The notes below the pieces were generated by a model. That model did no database searches and was not told where the DNA came from. It worked only from the letters and a program-made list of their open reading frames with translations. 64,000 nucleotides of DNA from Tsukamurella spumae (lineage in GTDB: Bacteria > Actinomycetota > Actinomycetes > Mycobacteriales > Mycobacteriaceae), in NCBI RefSeq assembly GCF_012396015.1, contig NZ_JAAXOQ010000011.1, positions 62,001 through 126,000 of the forward strand, given 5' to 3'. Positions 25,601-34,241 of the stretch are shown here, one piece after another. The position numbers and the translations under genes are program-made. The stretch's first letter is position 1. Each line of letters begins with the position of its first letter.

Positions 25601-26644
25601 TCAGGGCTGCACGAGCAGCCTGATCGGGTTGCCCTCGTGCCGCTCGAGCCGGTCGATGCCCGCCGCGATGTCCTCCAGCGGCACGATCCCGCTGACGGAC
25701 CGGGACAGGTCGAGGCGTCCGAGCGAGACCAGCGTCGCGAGGGTCTCGATGTCGACGTTCTTGTAACCGAGGTGGCCGAGCACCTGCTTGCGGGTCAGCC
25801 CGAACATCGTCGTGGACCCGACGGTCGGTTCCTGATCGCTCATCCCGACGGAGATCAGACGCCCCCCGACGGTGAGGTGGCTCAGCGCCTGCTCGAAGGT
25901 CGCCTTGAGGCCCACGGCGTCGAACGCGACGTCCAGGCCGCGGCCTCCGGTGACCTCGGCGATCTTCGCTCCGAGCTGCTCGTCGCGGGAGTCGAAGGCG
26001 TGGTCGGCGCCGACCTCGAGGGCGCGCTCGAGCACCTCGGGGTTGATGTCGACCGCGACGATCGGCGCCGCCCCGACGAGTCGTGCCAGCTGCACCACGT
26101 GCGTGCCGACCCCGCCCAGGCCCCACACGCCGACGGACTCGCCGACGCCGACCTTGCCGGTCCGTACGACCGCGCCGTACGGCGTCGAGACCGCGTCCGC
26201 GAGGATCGCCGCCTGCTCGAGGGGGACGTTGTCCGGGACGCGGGTCAGTCCGGCGGCCTGGGCGACGGTGTACTCCGCCCAGGCCCCGTCGTAGGCGAAC
26301 GCCATGATCTTGACCTGCGTGCAGTCGGCGAAGTTCCCGCGCCGGCAGTTCGGGCAGGTCGTGCACGGCCGGCCCGCGGCGACGATCACGCGGTCGCCCT
26401 CGGCCCAACCGGTCACCCCGGGGCCCAGCTTCGCGACCGTCCCCGACGCCTCGTGGCCCTGCGTCACCTCCGGGAGCATCGCCGGGAACGTGCCGTTGAT
26501 GAGGCTGAGATCGGAGTGGCAGATGCCGCAGAACGCGACCTTCACCAGCACCTCGCCGGGACCGGGTTCGGGAATGGGTACGTCCTCGACGCTGATCGTC
26601 CGGGTGTCGGCATGGAAGCGCTGTGCGCGCATGGTGGCGGTCAT
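25601..26644 (-). CDS. Zinc-dependent alcohol dehydrogenase
   Basis: A 347-residue medium-chain dehydrogenase. The catalytic zinc motif is FCGICHSDLSLINGTFPAMLPEVTQGHEASGTV and the structural-zinc cysteines are in PCTTCPNCRRGNFADC. The NAD(P)-binding loop is VGVWGLGGVGTHVVQLARLVGA, with Asp (VAVDIN) following, which suggests NAD. It oxidises a primary or secondary alcohol of unknown identity. ATG 26644 was chosen; a second in-frame ATG lies 12 bp downstream. It converges on the recCBD operon 18 bp from its last gene. Confidence 0.9.
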   Translation of the reverse strand: MTATMRAQRFHADTRTISVEDVPIPEPGPGEVLVKVAFCGICHSDLSLINGTFPAMLPEVTQGHEASGTVAKLGPGVTGWAEGDRVIVAAGRPCTTCPNCRRGNFADCTQVKIMAFAYDGAWAEYTVAQAAGLTRVPDNVPLEQAAILADAVSTPYGAVVRTGKVGVGESVGVWGLGGVGTHVVQLARLVGAAPIVAVDINPEVLERALEVGADHAFDSRDEQLGAKIAEVTGGRGLDVAFDAVGLKATFEQALSHLTVGGRLISVGMSDQEPTVGSTTMFGLTRKQVLGHLGYKNVDIETLATLVSLGRLDLSRSVSGIVPLEDIAAGIDRLERHEGNPIRLLVQP

Positions 26645-26730
26645 CGCTCCATCATCGGTGGCGTCCCGTCGGTTGGAGCGATTTCGGGATGTTCGCCCGA
26701 GGTACGGCTGACCGGGTCTGTGGGCCGATG

Positions 26731-27021
26731 TCAGCCCACGCTGCGCAGCGGATCGTGCTCCGCCATAAGCTTGTCGATCCGGGCCTCGTCCACGCGGACG
26801 CGGATGCTGTTCGCCTCCTGCTGGTCGCGGACGACCTTGGCGAGGTTGAACGTGCTGGTGATGAGGAACAGGGCGCCCACGATGAGGAAGCCGCGCTGCC
26901 ACGGATCCACGGGTAGGTAGAAGGCGCCCACGAGCAGGGACCCCGCCGAGACGGCGAAGGCGATGGCGGACTGGATGAAGAACGCTGCGGTGGGCTTCGG
27001 AGCCGTTGCTGTACTGGTCAT
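26731..27021 (-). CDS. YiaA/YiaB two-helix domain membrane protein
   Basis: A 96-residue protein with two hydrophobic helices (AFFIQSAIAFAVSAGSLLVGAFYLP and WQRGFLIVGALFLITSTFNLAKVVRDQQEAN), matching the YiaA/B two-helix domain. The short polar tail RVDEARIDKLMAEHDPL is acidic and basic. Function is unknown. ATG 27021 is preferred; ATG 27027 would add two residues. The open frame extends far upstream, but only this part has the family fold. Confidence 0.82.
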   Translation of the reverse strand: MTSTATAPKPTAAFFIQSAIAFAVSAGSLLVGAFYLPVDPWQRGFLIVGALFLITSTFNLAKVVRDQQEANSIRVRVDEARIDKLMAEHDPLRSVG

Positions 27022-27189
27022 GGGCATCAGCCTGCCGTGCGCCGGACGCCCGCGGATGCGTAGAAGTACTCGGTTCGTGCGGGTACTTCGCACTGTGAAA
27101 GCGGCCACACGATTGGGCGCGAGCGGCCCGGTGCTGCGATGGTTGATGAGAGAAGAACGACGACATTCTATCGCAGCGACGGAGGTGGC

Positions 27190-28665
27190 ATGACGACGGT
27201 CCTGGTCCTCGCGGTACTCGCGGCGCTGGTCGGGGGAACGATCTGCCTCCTGCTGGCCGTTCCCGGCCGCCGCGCACCGCTGCCCGGCCGGTTCCTCGTC
27301 GCGGTCCTGATCGGGCTGGTCGTCGGCGAGACGGTCTCGATGCTCGCGCTGAACGGTGCGATCGAGGACCGGCTGCGGGCCGATGCCGTCGCCGCCGCAA
27401 CCGCAGTGCCCGCGGTCCGTGCCGCGCAGGCCGACCTCGACGCCGCGCGGGCCGATCGGGCCGCGCTCGACAGCTCCGTCACCGAGGCGAGCGCCCGGCG
27501 CGATCAGGCGCTCGTCGTGGCTCGCTGCGAGTACCGGCCGGGCCCGGCCTGCCCGCAGACCTCGATCACCGGCGTGCCCGGCCAGGGGCCCGAGACGCGC
27601 ACCGCCAACCAGCGGCTCGCGGCGGCGCAGGCCGACCTCGACCGCGCGACCGCCGCCCGCGCGGCCCGGTCCCCGGCCCTCGACGCGCGGGTCGAGCGCG
27701 CCCGCTCCGATGCGCAGTCCGCGCGGGAGGCTGCGGTCGCCGACGGCGACGACGGGATCGGCGCCCGCTGGGTCGCGCTGAACGGTGTGACGGTCCATTC
27801 GTTCCCGGCCGCGGCGCTGCGGATCGTGATCGACCTCGTGAGCATCGTGCTGGCGCTGCTCCCGCTGCTTCTGCGCCTGTGGCGCGGCGACACCACCCGC
27901 GACATCCGGCGCCGACAGGAGCTCGAGAGCGAGCGACTGGCCGCAGCGGCGCAGCTCGCGATCGACCGCGGGCACCAGGAGCGGCGCATCGAAATCGCAC
28001 TGGCACAGGATCATCCGACCCGGGTGCTGGAGGCGGCGGGCTTCGAGCCCGTGGCCGTGACGGCGCGCCGGTACGTGCGGGAGGCACCGTCGGGTCCGGC
28101 ACCGTCGGGGACGACGGTCGCGAGTCACGCGCCGGACGACGACTTCCTGCCGATCGCCGCCGCCGCGGAGGCGGCGAGCCTCGCCGCGCTCCGGCCGGAC
28201 CAGCCGGTCGCGGACGAGACTCCCACGGGTCCGATCCCCGTGATCACCAGCGCCACTGACGATCCCGAGCCCGCCGAGGAGGCGACCGTGTCCGACCGGA
28301 CGAACCCACCCGTTCCCGCCCGCGCGACGGAGACCGCGCCCGCGGTACCGCAGCGGGAGGTCGCGCGCACGCCCAACCCGTTCGTGCCGCCCGTGCTCGA
28401 CGACGCCGCGCGGACCCTCGCCGGGTTCGTGCGCCCGCTCGTGCCGCCGATCGTGGCGCGGGTACTGCCGGGGGTCCAGCAGACGCGGACGATCCAGCAG
28501 TCCTACGAGGAGGTCGAGGAGGTGACCTTCTCGATGCGACGCACCCGGAAGGTCACCGTCGGGACGGTCGAGCAGAGCGCCGCGGCACCGTCGTCCGACG
28601 GTGCCGGGCTATCCGGCCAGCGTCCGGGCGAGCTCGGCCAGCCGCGCGAGCTCCCCGGGGGTTAG
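27190..28665 (+). CDS. DUF4407-like membrane protein with coiled coil
   Basis: A 491-residue protein. Two N-terminal helices (VLVLAVLAALVGGTICLLLAV and FLVAVLIGLVVGETVSMLAL) precede an Ala-rich coiled coil (about 65-200) that includes CEYRPGPACPQTSITG. A third helix pair (FPAAALRIVIDLVSIVLALLPLLLRLW) follows, then a long Pro/Ala-rich tail. The central part resembles DUF4407 proteins, but the N-terminal membrane region is shorter than in typical members. GGAGGT immediately precedes ATG 27190. The last 57 bp overlap the convergent marR gene. Function is unknown. Confidence 0.75.
   Translation: MTTVLVLAVLAALVGGTICLLLAVPGRRAPLPGRFLVAVLIGLVVGETVSMLALNGAIEDRLRADAVAAATAVPAVRAAQADLDAARADRAALDSSVTEASARRDQALVVARCEYRPGPACPQTSITGVPGQGPETRTANQRLAAAQADLDRATAARAARSPALDARVERARSDAQSAREAAVADGDDGIGARWVALNGVTVHSFPAAALRIVIDLVSIVLALLPLLLRLWRGDTTRDIRRRQELESERLAAAAQLAIDRGHQERRIEIALAQDHPTRVLEAAGFEPVAVTARRYVREAPSGPAPSGTTVASHAPDDDFLPIAAAAEAASLAALRPDQPVADETPTGPIPVITSATDDPEPAEEATVSDRTNPPVPARATETAPAVPQREVARTPNPFVPPVLDDAARTLAGFVRPLVPPIVARVLPGVQQTRTIQQSYEEVEEVTFSMRRTRKVTVGTVEQSAAAPSSDGAGLSGQRPGELGQPRELPGG
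28583..28606 (-). terminator. Hairpin just after the MarR stop codon
   Basis: CGGCACCGTCG (28583-28593) and CGACGGTGCCG (28596-28606) are perfect complements around a 2-nt loop, ending 3 bp beyond the MarR stop codon at 28609. It is built from two copies of the window-wide 9-mer. It lies inside the coding sequence of the convergent DUF4407 gene, so it may act as a terminator only for the minus strand. Confidence 0.55.
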
Positions 28666-29025
28666 TGACCGGATCGCGGGCGGCGCCGGGTCCTCGACCG
28701 CCGCCATCGCGTCGACGACGACGCGCCCGGCATCGGTGATGGTGACGACCTTCACGCGCCGGTCCTCGGGGGAGACGGTGCGTTGCACGTGCCCGCGTGC
28801 CTGGAGATCGTTGACGGCCACGGTGGTCGCCGGGGCGTCCATGTCCGCGAGCGCGGCGAGCTCCTTGAGCGTGAGCGGCCCGTAGCGGTCCAGCCGCTTG
28901 AGCACCCGCAGCCGGCTGAAGGGGAGTCCGGTGCGCTCGGTGACGGAGCGTCGCCAGTCCGAACGGCTGTCGAGGACGGCGTGGACGAGGAGGCTCCAGA
29001 CCTCGTCGGGGCTTTCAGCGGACAT
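28609..29025 (-). CDS. MarR family transcriptional regulator
   Basis: A 138-residue winged-helix protein: LPFSRLRVLKRLDRYGPLTLKELAALADMDAPATTVAVNDLQARGHVQRTVSPEDRRVKVVTITDAG is the complete MarR DNA-binding domain with the basic wing. ATG 29025 overlaps the 3' end of the upstream MFS gene by 11 bp, so both are one operon. It probably represses that operon through the nested palindromes at 30381-30404 and is released by a drug-like ligand. Confidence 0.9.
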   Translation of the reverse strand: MSAESPDEVWSLLVHAVLDSRSDWRRSVTERTGLPFSRLRVLKRLDRYGPLTLKELAALADMDAPATTVAVNDLQARGHVQRTVSPEDRRVKVVTITDAGRVVVDAMAAVEDPAPPAIRSLTPGELARLAELARTLAG

Positions 29026-30391
29026 CCGCAACCTCTTTCGCTGTGAGCAGGGGAACGATCCGCTCGCGCGAGCGCTCGGCGCGGGCACCGGTGGACACCA
29101 GCGCGAGGATCACCATGACAGCGGTGAAGCCGGCGGTCGCCCACCACAGCGACGCTCCCATGAGCAGCCCCGACAGCGCCACCCCGAGGCTGACGCCGAG
29201 CTGTCGGCTGGTGCTCGCCACGGCGGCCGCGGCCCCGGCCCGATCGAGTGGCATGCCGCTGACGGCGGAGTTGGTGATCGGCGCGTTGACGAGTCCGAAA
29301 CCCGTGCCGAAGACGGCGAACACGATGCCCAGCACGAGCAGCGGCGTGGTCGGCCCGACCGCGGTCAGCGCGACCGTCGCGCAGGTCATCAGCACGCCCG
29401 CGCCGAGCAGTGAGGGACGCGGACCGAACCGGGCGACGAGGCGGCCGGACACGGGGGAGGCGACGAACACGCACAGCGCCATGGGCAGGAGCATCAGCCC
29501 GGTCTGCACGGCGGAGAAGTGACGGGTGTTCTGCAGATACAGCGACATGGTGAACAGGAACGCGCCGAAGCCCGCGAAGGCGCAGACCGCGGTGAGCGTG
29601 GCCGCCGAGAACGGGATGCTGCGGAAGAAGCGCAGGTCGATGAACGGCGACGGATGGCGGCGCTCGTGGGCGATGAAGCCGGCCAGCGCGACGGCGGTCA
29701 CGAGCAGGACCAGCGGCTCGCGTTCGATGAGACCGAACACGGCGGTGAACATGACCGCGATGGCCAGTATCTGGCCGAGGGGGTCGATGCTGCGCGGCGT
29801 CGCGGCCTTCGATTCGGGCACGACGGCGTAGGTAAGGGCGATCGCGACGGCGCAGATCGGCAGGTTCACCCAGAACACCGACTGCCAGCCCAGTGCGTCG
29901 ATGAGCACGCCGCCCACCAGCGGTCCGACGGCCGTCGAGACACCGACGACCGCGCCCCACAGGCCGATCGCGCGGGCGCGCTCGGCCGGATCGATGAAGA
30001 CGGCGGTGACGATCGACAGGGCCACCGGCGACAGCATCGAGCCGCCGACCGCCTGGATCCCACGGGCCGCGATCAGGACCTCGACGGAGGGCGCGAGGCT
30101 GCACAGCAGCGATCCTGCGGCGAAGATCGTGAGCCCGAGTCGGAAGATCCGTCGGCGACCGAAGCGGTCCGCCGTGGCGCCGGACAGGACCAGCAGGCTC
30201 GCGAGAGTGAGCGTGTAGATGTCGACCACCCATTGCAGGTGGGTGACGGACGCCGACATGTCGCGGCCGATCGCGGGGAGCGCGACGTTGACGATCGTCG
30301 CGTCCATCGACGAGATGAGCAGGCTGAGGCTGCAGGCGACGAGGATCAACGCTCGTCGTCGGGGTCCGAGGTGCGGAATGCTTGTAGGCAT
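29015..30391 (-). CDS. MFS drug efflux transporter (EmrB/QacA, DHA2 type)
   Basis: A 458-residue major facilitator protein. It has SLLISSMDATIVNVALPAIGRDM and LQWVVDIYTLTLASLLVLSGATADRFGRRRIF (motif A), motif C in ALSIVTAVFIDPAERARAIGLWGAVVGVSTAVGPLVGG, and about 14 helices. It is a proton-driven multidrug exporter. It is followed in the same operon by the MarR gene. ATG 30391 is exactly 6 nt after TACAAT (30403..30398), so the mRNA should be leaderless and its start lies within the operator. Confidence 0.92.
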   Translation of the reverse strand: MPTSIPHLGPRRRALILVACSLSLLISSMDATIVNVALPAIGRDMSASVTHLQWVVDIYTLTLASLLVLSGATADRFGRRRIFRLGLTIFAAGSLLCSLAPSVEVLIAARGIQAVGGSMLSPVALSIVTAVFIDPAERARAIGLWGAVVGVSTAVGPLVGGVLIDALGWQSVFWVNLPICAVAIALTYAVVPESKAATPRSIDPLGQILAIAVMFTAVFGLIEREPLVLLVTAVALAGFIAHERRHPSPFIDLRFFRSIPFSAATLTAVCAFAGFGAFLFTMSLYLQNTRHFSAVQTGLMLLPMALCVFVASPVSGRLVARFGPRPSLLGAGVLMTCATVALTAVGPTTPLLVLGIVFAVFGTGFGLVNAPITNSAVSGMPLDRAGAAAAVASTSRQLGVSLGVALSGLLMGASLWWATAGFTAVMVILALVSTGARAERSRERIVPLLTAKEVADVR

Positions 30392-30404
30392 ACAAGGATT
30401 GTAT
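30381..30404 (-). promoter_or_regulatory. MFS-marR promoter with nested palindromic operators
   Basis: Two perfect inverted repeats overlap: CTTGTAGGCATACAAG (30381-30396) and ATACAAGGATTGTAT (30390-30404). The second covers the -10 TACAAT and the first covers the predicted transcription start, which is also the start codon. This is the size and symmetry expected for a MarR operator. Confidence 0.72.
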
Positions 30405-30465
30405 GACCACAACTAATAGAATGGAAACAGATTTCCGTAGCGAACGCCTCGTACGCATTGTTTGC

Positions 30466-30471
30466 TATACT
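30466..30471 (+). promoter_or_regulatory. Extended -10 promoter of the NfeD-like/flotillin operon
   Basis: TATACT at 30466-30471 preceded by TG one base upstream (TTTGCTATACT) is a near-consensus extended -10. No good -35 is seen at the proper distance. It would start transcription about 28 nt before the GTG of the NfeD-like gene. Confidence 0.55.
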
Positions 30472-30505
30472 GCAATCAGGAGATCCGAGCGCAGAGGAGG
30501 CGCCC

Positions 30506-31039
30506 GTGGTTACCGTTTTCGCAGTCTGTGCCGTGGTCGGCGTGCTCGTCCTGGTCGCGTCACTCGTCCTGGGGGACATCGACATCGGGGGCACCGATAT
30601 CGGCGGCCCGCACGCCGACGCCGGTCTGCCCTGGCTCAGCGCGCCCGCCCTCGCGGCGGCCGTCGGGGTGTTCGGCGTCGTCGGGTGGCCGCTGTCCGCC
30701 GGAACCTCGGTGCCGATGGCCGCAGTGGTGATCGTGGCCGCGGGCGCGGGCGTCCTCGCCTACGGCGTGCTCATGCTGGTGCTCCGGGCGATGCGTCGCT
30801 CCCAGGCCGGCACCGTCGCCGGGCTCCGTGCGGCGATCGGCACCATCGGCGAGCTGAGCATGGAGATCCCCGCGGGCGGCTGGGGGCAGGTGCGCTACCT
30901 GGACTCGGAGTCGGTGCGCGCCGTCACCAACGCCGTCCTCGTCGACCCGGGGGCGTCCGCGCGCCCGGGTCAATCGGTCCTCATCGTCGATGTCGACGGT
31001 GACCGGCTCGTGGTGCAGCCGCTCGACACGCAGGACTGA
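30506..31039 (+). CDS. NfeD-like membrane protein
   Basis: A 177-residue protein with three hydrophobic segments (FAVCAVVGVLVLVASLVLG, LAAAVGVFGVVGWPLSAG, MAAVVIVAAGAGVLAYGVLMLVL). A C-terminal beta-rich domain follows (GTVAGLRAAIGTIGELSMEIPAGGWGQVRYL...GQSVLIVDVDGDRLVVQPL), which has the OB-fold pattern of NfeD. NfeD proteins partner flotillins, and a flotillin gene follows 57 bp downstream. GTG 30506 has AGGAGG 5 nt upstream. It likely helps organise membrane microdomains. Confidence 0.82.
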   Translation: MVTVFAVCAVVGVLVLVASLVLGDIDIGGTDIGGPHADAGLPWLSAPALAAAVGVFGVVGWPLSAGTSVPMAAVVIVAAGAGVLAYGVLMLVLRAMRRSQAGTVAGLRAAIGTIGELSMEIPAGGWGQVRYLDSESVRAVTNAVLVDPGASARPGQSVLIVDVDGDRLVVQPLDTQD

Positions 31040-31096
31040 TGCGTCGCCGCCGGCGCGCCTCACGAACGAACGCAGAAGGATTCAGGAGGGAACGAG

Positions 31097-32653
31097 ATGG
31101 TGATGATCCTGATCGCGGCCGGTGCCGCGGTGATCGTGATCCTGTTGGCGATGTGGATCTTCTTCCACAACTACATCAAGTCCCCGCCGGACCAGGTGGC
31201 CATTTTCACCGGGCGCGGGGAGATGAAGGTCGTCCGCGGCGGTGCCCGGTTCAAGATGCCGGGACTCGAGCGCGTCGACTACATGCCCCTGCGTCCGTTC
31301 GAGGTGCGCATCGCGCTCAGCAACGCCCGGAGCATCGACGGTGTGCCCGTCGAACTGCAGGCCGTGGGCCTCGTCCGCATCGGCACCACCGACGAGATGA
31401 CCCGCACCGCGGCGCAGCGCTTCCTCACCGCGAACATGGCCGAGCTGGAGAACCAGATCAACGAGATCCTGGCCGGCAGCCTGCGCGGGATCGCGGCCAC
31501 GATGACCGTCGAGCACCTCAACAGCAACCGCGAAGCCCTCGCGCGCGGCGTCGTCGAGGAGGCCGGGGGCGACCTCGCGCGCATCGGCATGGAGGTCGAC
31601 ATCCTCAAGATCGCCGGCATCGAGGACCGCAACGGCTACCTCGAGTCGCTCGGCCAGAAGCGCATCGCCGAGGTCAAGCGCGACGCCGACATCGGTAAGG
31701 CCGAGGCCGAGCGCGACTCCCTGATCCGCTCCGCCGACGCCCGCCGGGCGGGCGAGATCGCCCAGACCGAGGCGGAGACCGCGATCGCCGAGGCCCAGCA
31801 GAGCCGGGACGTGCGCGTCGCCCAGCTCCGTGCCCAGACCGAGGCGCAGAACGCGGAGGCCGACCAGGCCGGGCCGCTGGCCAAGGCGAGGGCGGAGAAG
31901 AACGTCGGCATCGCGCTCGAGGAGGCCGAGGCGGCCCGCATCGAGGCGCGCACCGAGGTCGAGCGCAAGCGTCGCGCGCAGGCTGAGGCGGCGCTGGAGG
32001 CCGACGTCATCGCGCCCGCCGAGGCGCAGCGCCAGGCCGCGATCACCCGGGCCGAGGGTGAGCGGCAGTCCGCGATCCTCACCGCCGAGGCCCGCGCCAA
32101 CTCGACCCGGCTCGACGGCGAGTCGGCCGCCGATGCCCGCAAGTCGGCCGCGGCCGCCGTCGAGGCCGAGCTGCGCGCCGACGCGGCCGGCAAGCTCGCG
32201 CAGGCCGAGGTGCACGCCGAGTCGATCCGGCTCGAGGGCGAATCGAAGGCGACGGCCCGCAAGTCCGCGGCCGAGGCGCTCGAGGCCGAGCTGCGCGCCG
32301 ACGCGGCGGGTAAGCAGGCCCAGGCCGAGGCCTTCAACCAGTACAACTCGGACGCCGCGCGACTGCTGCTGGTGCCGCAGGTGCTTGCCACGATCGAGGG
32401 CGCGGTCCGCGCCCAGTCGGAGGCCACCGCCGCGATCGACAGCATCAACATCATCGGCGGCGGGAGCAACGACGCCACCGGGGGACTGCTGGGCCTGTCC
32501 GCACAGTCCATCGCGTCGATCGTCGCGGCACTGCGCGCGCAGGGGATCGACCTGTCGAAGCTGCTCGACGGTGGCGCCCCCGCAGTCGGCGCCGGGGAAG
32601 CGGCCGAGCCCGTGGCACCGGCGGAGCGGCCGGGCACCGTCGACGACGAGTAG
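31097..32653 (+). CDS. Flotillin-family (SPFH) protein
   Basis: A 518-residue protein. It has an N-terminal anchor (MILIAAGAAVIVILLAMWIFFHNYI), an SPFH domain (residues about 30-180: VAIFTGRGEMKVVRGGARFKMPGLERVDYMPLRPFEVRI) and a long Ala/Glu-rich coiled coil with repeated AEA.R..GE units (about 200-400). The C-terminal region QVLATIEGAVRAQSEATAAIDSINIIGG is typical of FloT/YuaG. It scaffolds membrane microdomains. AGGAGG precedes ATG 31097. It is co-transcribed with the NfeD-like partner. Confidence 0.92.
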   Translation: MVMILIAAGAAVIVILLAMWIFFHNYIKSPPDQVAIFTGRGEMKVVRGGARFKMPGLERVDYMPLRPFEVRIALSNARSIDGVPVELQAVGLVRIGTTDEMTRTAAQRFLTANMAELENQINEILAGSLRGIAATMTVEHLNSNREALARGVVEEAGGDLARIGMEVDILKIAGIEDRNGYLESLGQKRIAEVKRDADIGKAEAERDSLIRSADARRAGEIAQTEAETAIAEAQQSRDVRVAQLRAQTEAQNAEADQAGPLAKARAEKNVGIALEEAEAARIEARTEVERKRRAQAEAALEADVIAPAEAQRQAAITRAEGERQSAILTAEARANSTRLDGESAADARKSAAAAVEAELRADAAGKLAQAEVHAESIRLEGESKATARKSAAEALEAELRADAAGKQAQAEAFNQYNSDAARLLLVPQVLATIEGAVRAQSEATAAIDSINIIGGGSNDATGGLLGLSAQSIASIVAALRAQGIDLSKLLDGGAPAVGAGEAAEPVAPAERPGTVDDE

Positions 32654-32660
32654 TGCGCCG

Positions 32661-33080
32661 GTGAAGCCCGGCGATGCCGAGGCGCTGCGCCTCGCGGTGG
32701 GTCTGCTGGAGGAACGACTGCGGCGGCTGCCCGCCGCCGGGCTGCGCGGCTCCGAGCTGTTCGTCCTCACCACCGTCGAGGCGCTGGGCCCCGCGGCCTT
32801 CCCGACGGCGATCGGCGACCGCCTGGACATGAAGCGCTCGAACGTGTCCGCCGCGATCGCCGGCCTGCGGCGGCGGGGCTTCCTGCAGGGCGACGCCGAC
32901 GGTTCCGACGGGCGGCGGCGGCCCGTCGCCCTCACCGATCGCGGGCGCGCCGTACTCCACGCCCGTGATGCCGCGCAGGACGCGTGGCTCGTGGACGCCG
33001 GCGGCACGCACCTCACCGCGGACGAGGTCGCGCAGCTCCGGGGCTCGATCCCGCTGCTCCTGCGGCTGGCCGGGGGATGA
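32661..33080 (+). CDS. MarR-like winged-helix DNA-binding protein
   Basis: A 139-residue protein: GLRGSELFVLTTVEALGPAAFPTAIGDRLDMKRSNVSAAIAGLRRRGFLQGDADGSDGRRRPVALTDRGRAVL is a MarR-type winged helix. The start GTG 32661 lies 7 bp after the flotillin stop, so it may be in that operon. The frame is open upstream, but that part is a flotillin shadow. Target and ligand are unknown. Confidence 0.8.
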   Translation: MKPGDAEALRLAVGLLEERLRRLPAAGLRGSELFVLTTVEALGPAAFPTAIGDRLDMKRSNVSAAIAGLRRRGFLQGDADGSDGRRRPVALTDRGRAVLHARDAAQDAWLVDAGGTHLTADEVAQLRGSIPLLLRLAGG

Positions 33081-33137
33081 GAATCATCCCGAGCGCAACT
33101 CTGGGCGCGGCCGGCGCCCGGCGATAGTCTCGGCGGC

Positions 33138-33635
33138 GTGAGTGGTCTCTTCTCCTTCCCGAACCCCGTCAACGAGTACGCGGCCCGCGCGACCGCGGCC
33201 CTCGTGGTCGTCCTCGCGGTGGTCACGATCATCGCCGGGCAGTGGTGGCTGTACGCCGCGCTGGCCGTCGGGTTCGCGCTGCGCGTCGCGGGCGGTCCCC
33301 GGTATTCGCCGTTCGGCAGGCTCTCGGTGCACGTGCTCGCCCCTCGGCTCGGCCCGGCCAAACTCGTGCCCGGCCCGCCGAAGCGGTTCGCGCAGACCAT
33401 CGGCCTCGTCTTCTCGACCGTCGCGCTGGTGCTCTTCGTGACGGGGAACCACCTCGCGGCGCAGATCGTGCTCGGCCTGCTGGTCGTCGCCGCGCTGCTC
33501 GAGTCGGCACTCGGCCTGTGCCTGGGCTGCATCGCCTTCGGCTTCCTGCAGCGCCGCGGCGTGATCCCGGCCTCCGTGTGCGAGGCGTGCGCGGGCGTGA
33601 ACACGACCCCGCCGACGCTGACCGTGCCCCAGTAG
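33138..33635 (+). CDS. DUF4395 family membrane protein
   Basis: A 165-residue protein with about four helices. NEYAARATAALVVVLAVVTIIAGQWWLYAALAVGFALRVAGGPRYSPFGRLSVHVLAPRLG and a C-terminal LGLCLGCIAFGFLQRRGVIPASVCEAC with conserved cysteines match DUF4395. In other actinobacteria such genes sit beside thioredoxin/rhodanese genes, but none is adjacent here. GTG 33138 has TAGTCT (33125-33130) 7 nt upstream, indicating a leaderless mRNA. Confidence 0.85.
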   Translation: MSGLFSFPNPVNEYAARATAALVVVLAVVTIIAGQWWLYAALAVGFALRVAGGPRYSPFGRLSVHVLAPRLGPAKLVPGPPKRFAQTIGLVFSTVALVLFVTGNHLAAQIVLGLLVVAALLESALGLCLGCIAFGFLQRRGVIPASVCEACAGVNTTPPTLTVPQ

Positions 33636-33651
33636 CACCCACCGACGAAAA

Positions 33652-33690
33652 GAACGCCGCCGCGGATACCTGCGCTCCGCGGCGGCGTTC
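33652..33690. terminator. Bidirectional terminator hairpin
   Basis: GAACGCCGCCGCGGA (33652-33666) and TCCGCGGCGGCGTTC (33676-33690) form a perfect 15-bp stem with a 9-nt loop. It sits between the convergent DUF4395 and flavodoxin genes; GAAAA precedes it on the plus strand. Confidence 0.82.
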
Positions 33691-33721
33691 GACTGTCAGG
33701 GTGCGTCCCTCTCGGGGGAGA

Positions 33722-34165
33722 TCAGATCTGGTCGACGATCTTCTCGGCCCACTCGACGGCCTTCTCGTCCACGTCGTCGGTGCCGGAGTTGTCGTGCTCG
33801 AAGCGGTCGCCCACCTGCGTCGCGCCGAGGCCGGTCAGGTTCTTGACGATGGTCTTGCCGGCGGCGTTGTAGGTGTCGACGTAGATCGAATCACCCAGGC
33901 CGAACACGGCGAACCGCAGCCCCGAGAGGTCGGGAGCGGCCTCGAGCAGCTCCTCGAAGAACTCGGTCGAACCGGCGGGCAGCTCGCCCTCGCCGTAGGT
34001 GGCGCACGAGAACACGTGGAAGTCCGCGGGATCCAGCGCGTCGATCTCGCCGTCCATCATGTCGTGCAGCTCGACGGAGCCGGCCTTGGCGAACACGTCG
34101 AACATGGCGTTCGCGGCGCCCTCGGCGGTGCCGGTCGAGGAACCGTAGAAGATGTGAACAGACAC
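33722..34165 (-). CDS. Flavodoxin-like protein (MioC-type)
   Basis: A 147-residue single flavodoxin domain. The FMN phosphate loop is HIFYGSSTGTAEGAAN; the flavin-stacking loops are FSCATYGEGELPAGSTEFFEEL and FAVFGLGDSIYVDTYNAAGK. It is a soluble, acidic electron carrier; the partner is unknown. GTG 34165 is chosen because the protein then begins exactly at the first strand. TAGAAT (34179..34174) lies 8 nt upstream, and the sequence before the start (CACCTCCC) is the opposite of a ribosome-binding site, so it is probably leaderless. Confidence 0.88.
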   Translation of the reverse strand: MSVHIFYGSSTGTAEGAANAMFDVFAKAGSVELHDMMDGEIDALDPADFHVFSCATYGEGELPAGSTEFFEELLEAAPDLSGLRFAVFGLGDSIYVDTYNAAGKTIVKNLTGLGATQVGDRFEHDNSGTDDVDEKAVEWAEKIVDQI

Positions 34166-34241
34166 GGGAGGTGATTCTAGGCGATCCCGGCGCGGGACCG
34201 TCGGCGGCGTTGCCGCGATGTGACGTCCTAGTGTTGGCCGC

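Noticed and set aside
26963-27193. Small plus-strand frame before the DUF4407 gene, considered as a lost N-terminus by frameshift
   Set aside because: Most of it overlaps the YiaA/B gene antisense, and its end does not resemble the missing DUF4407 helices, so a frameshift is not supported.
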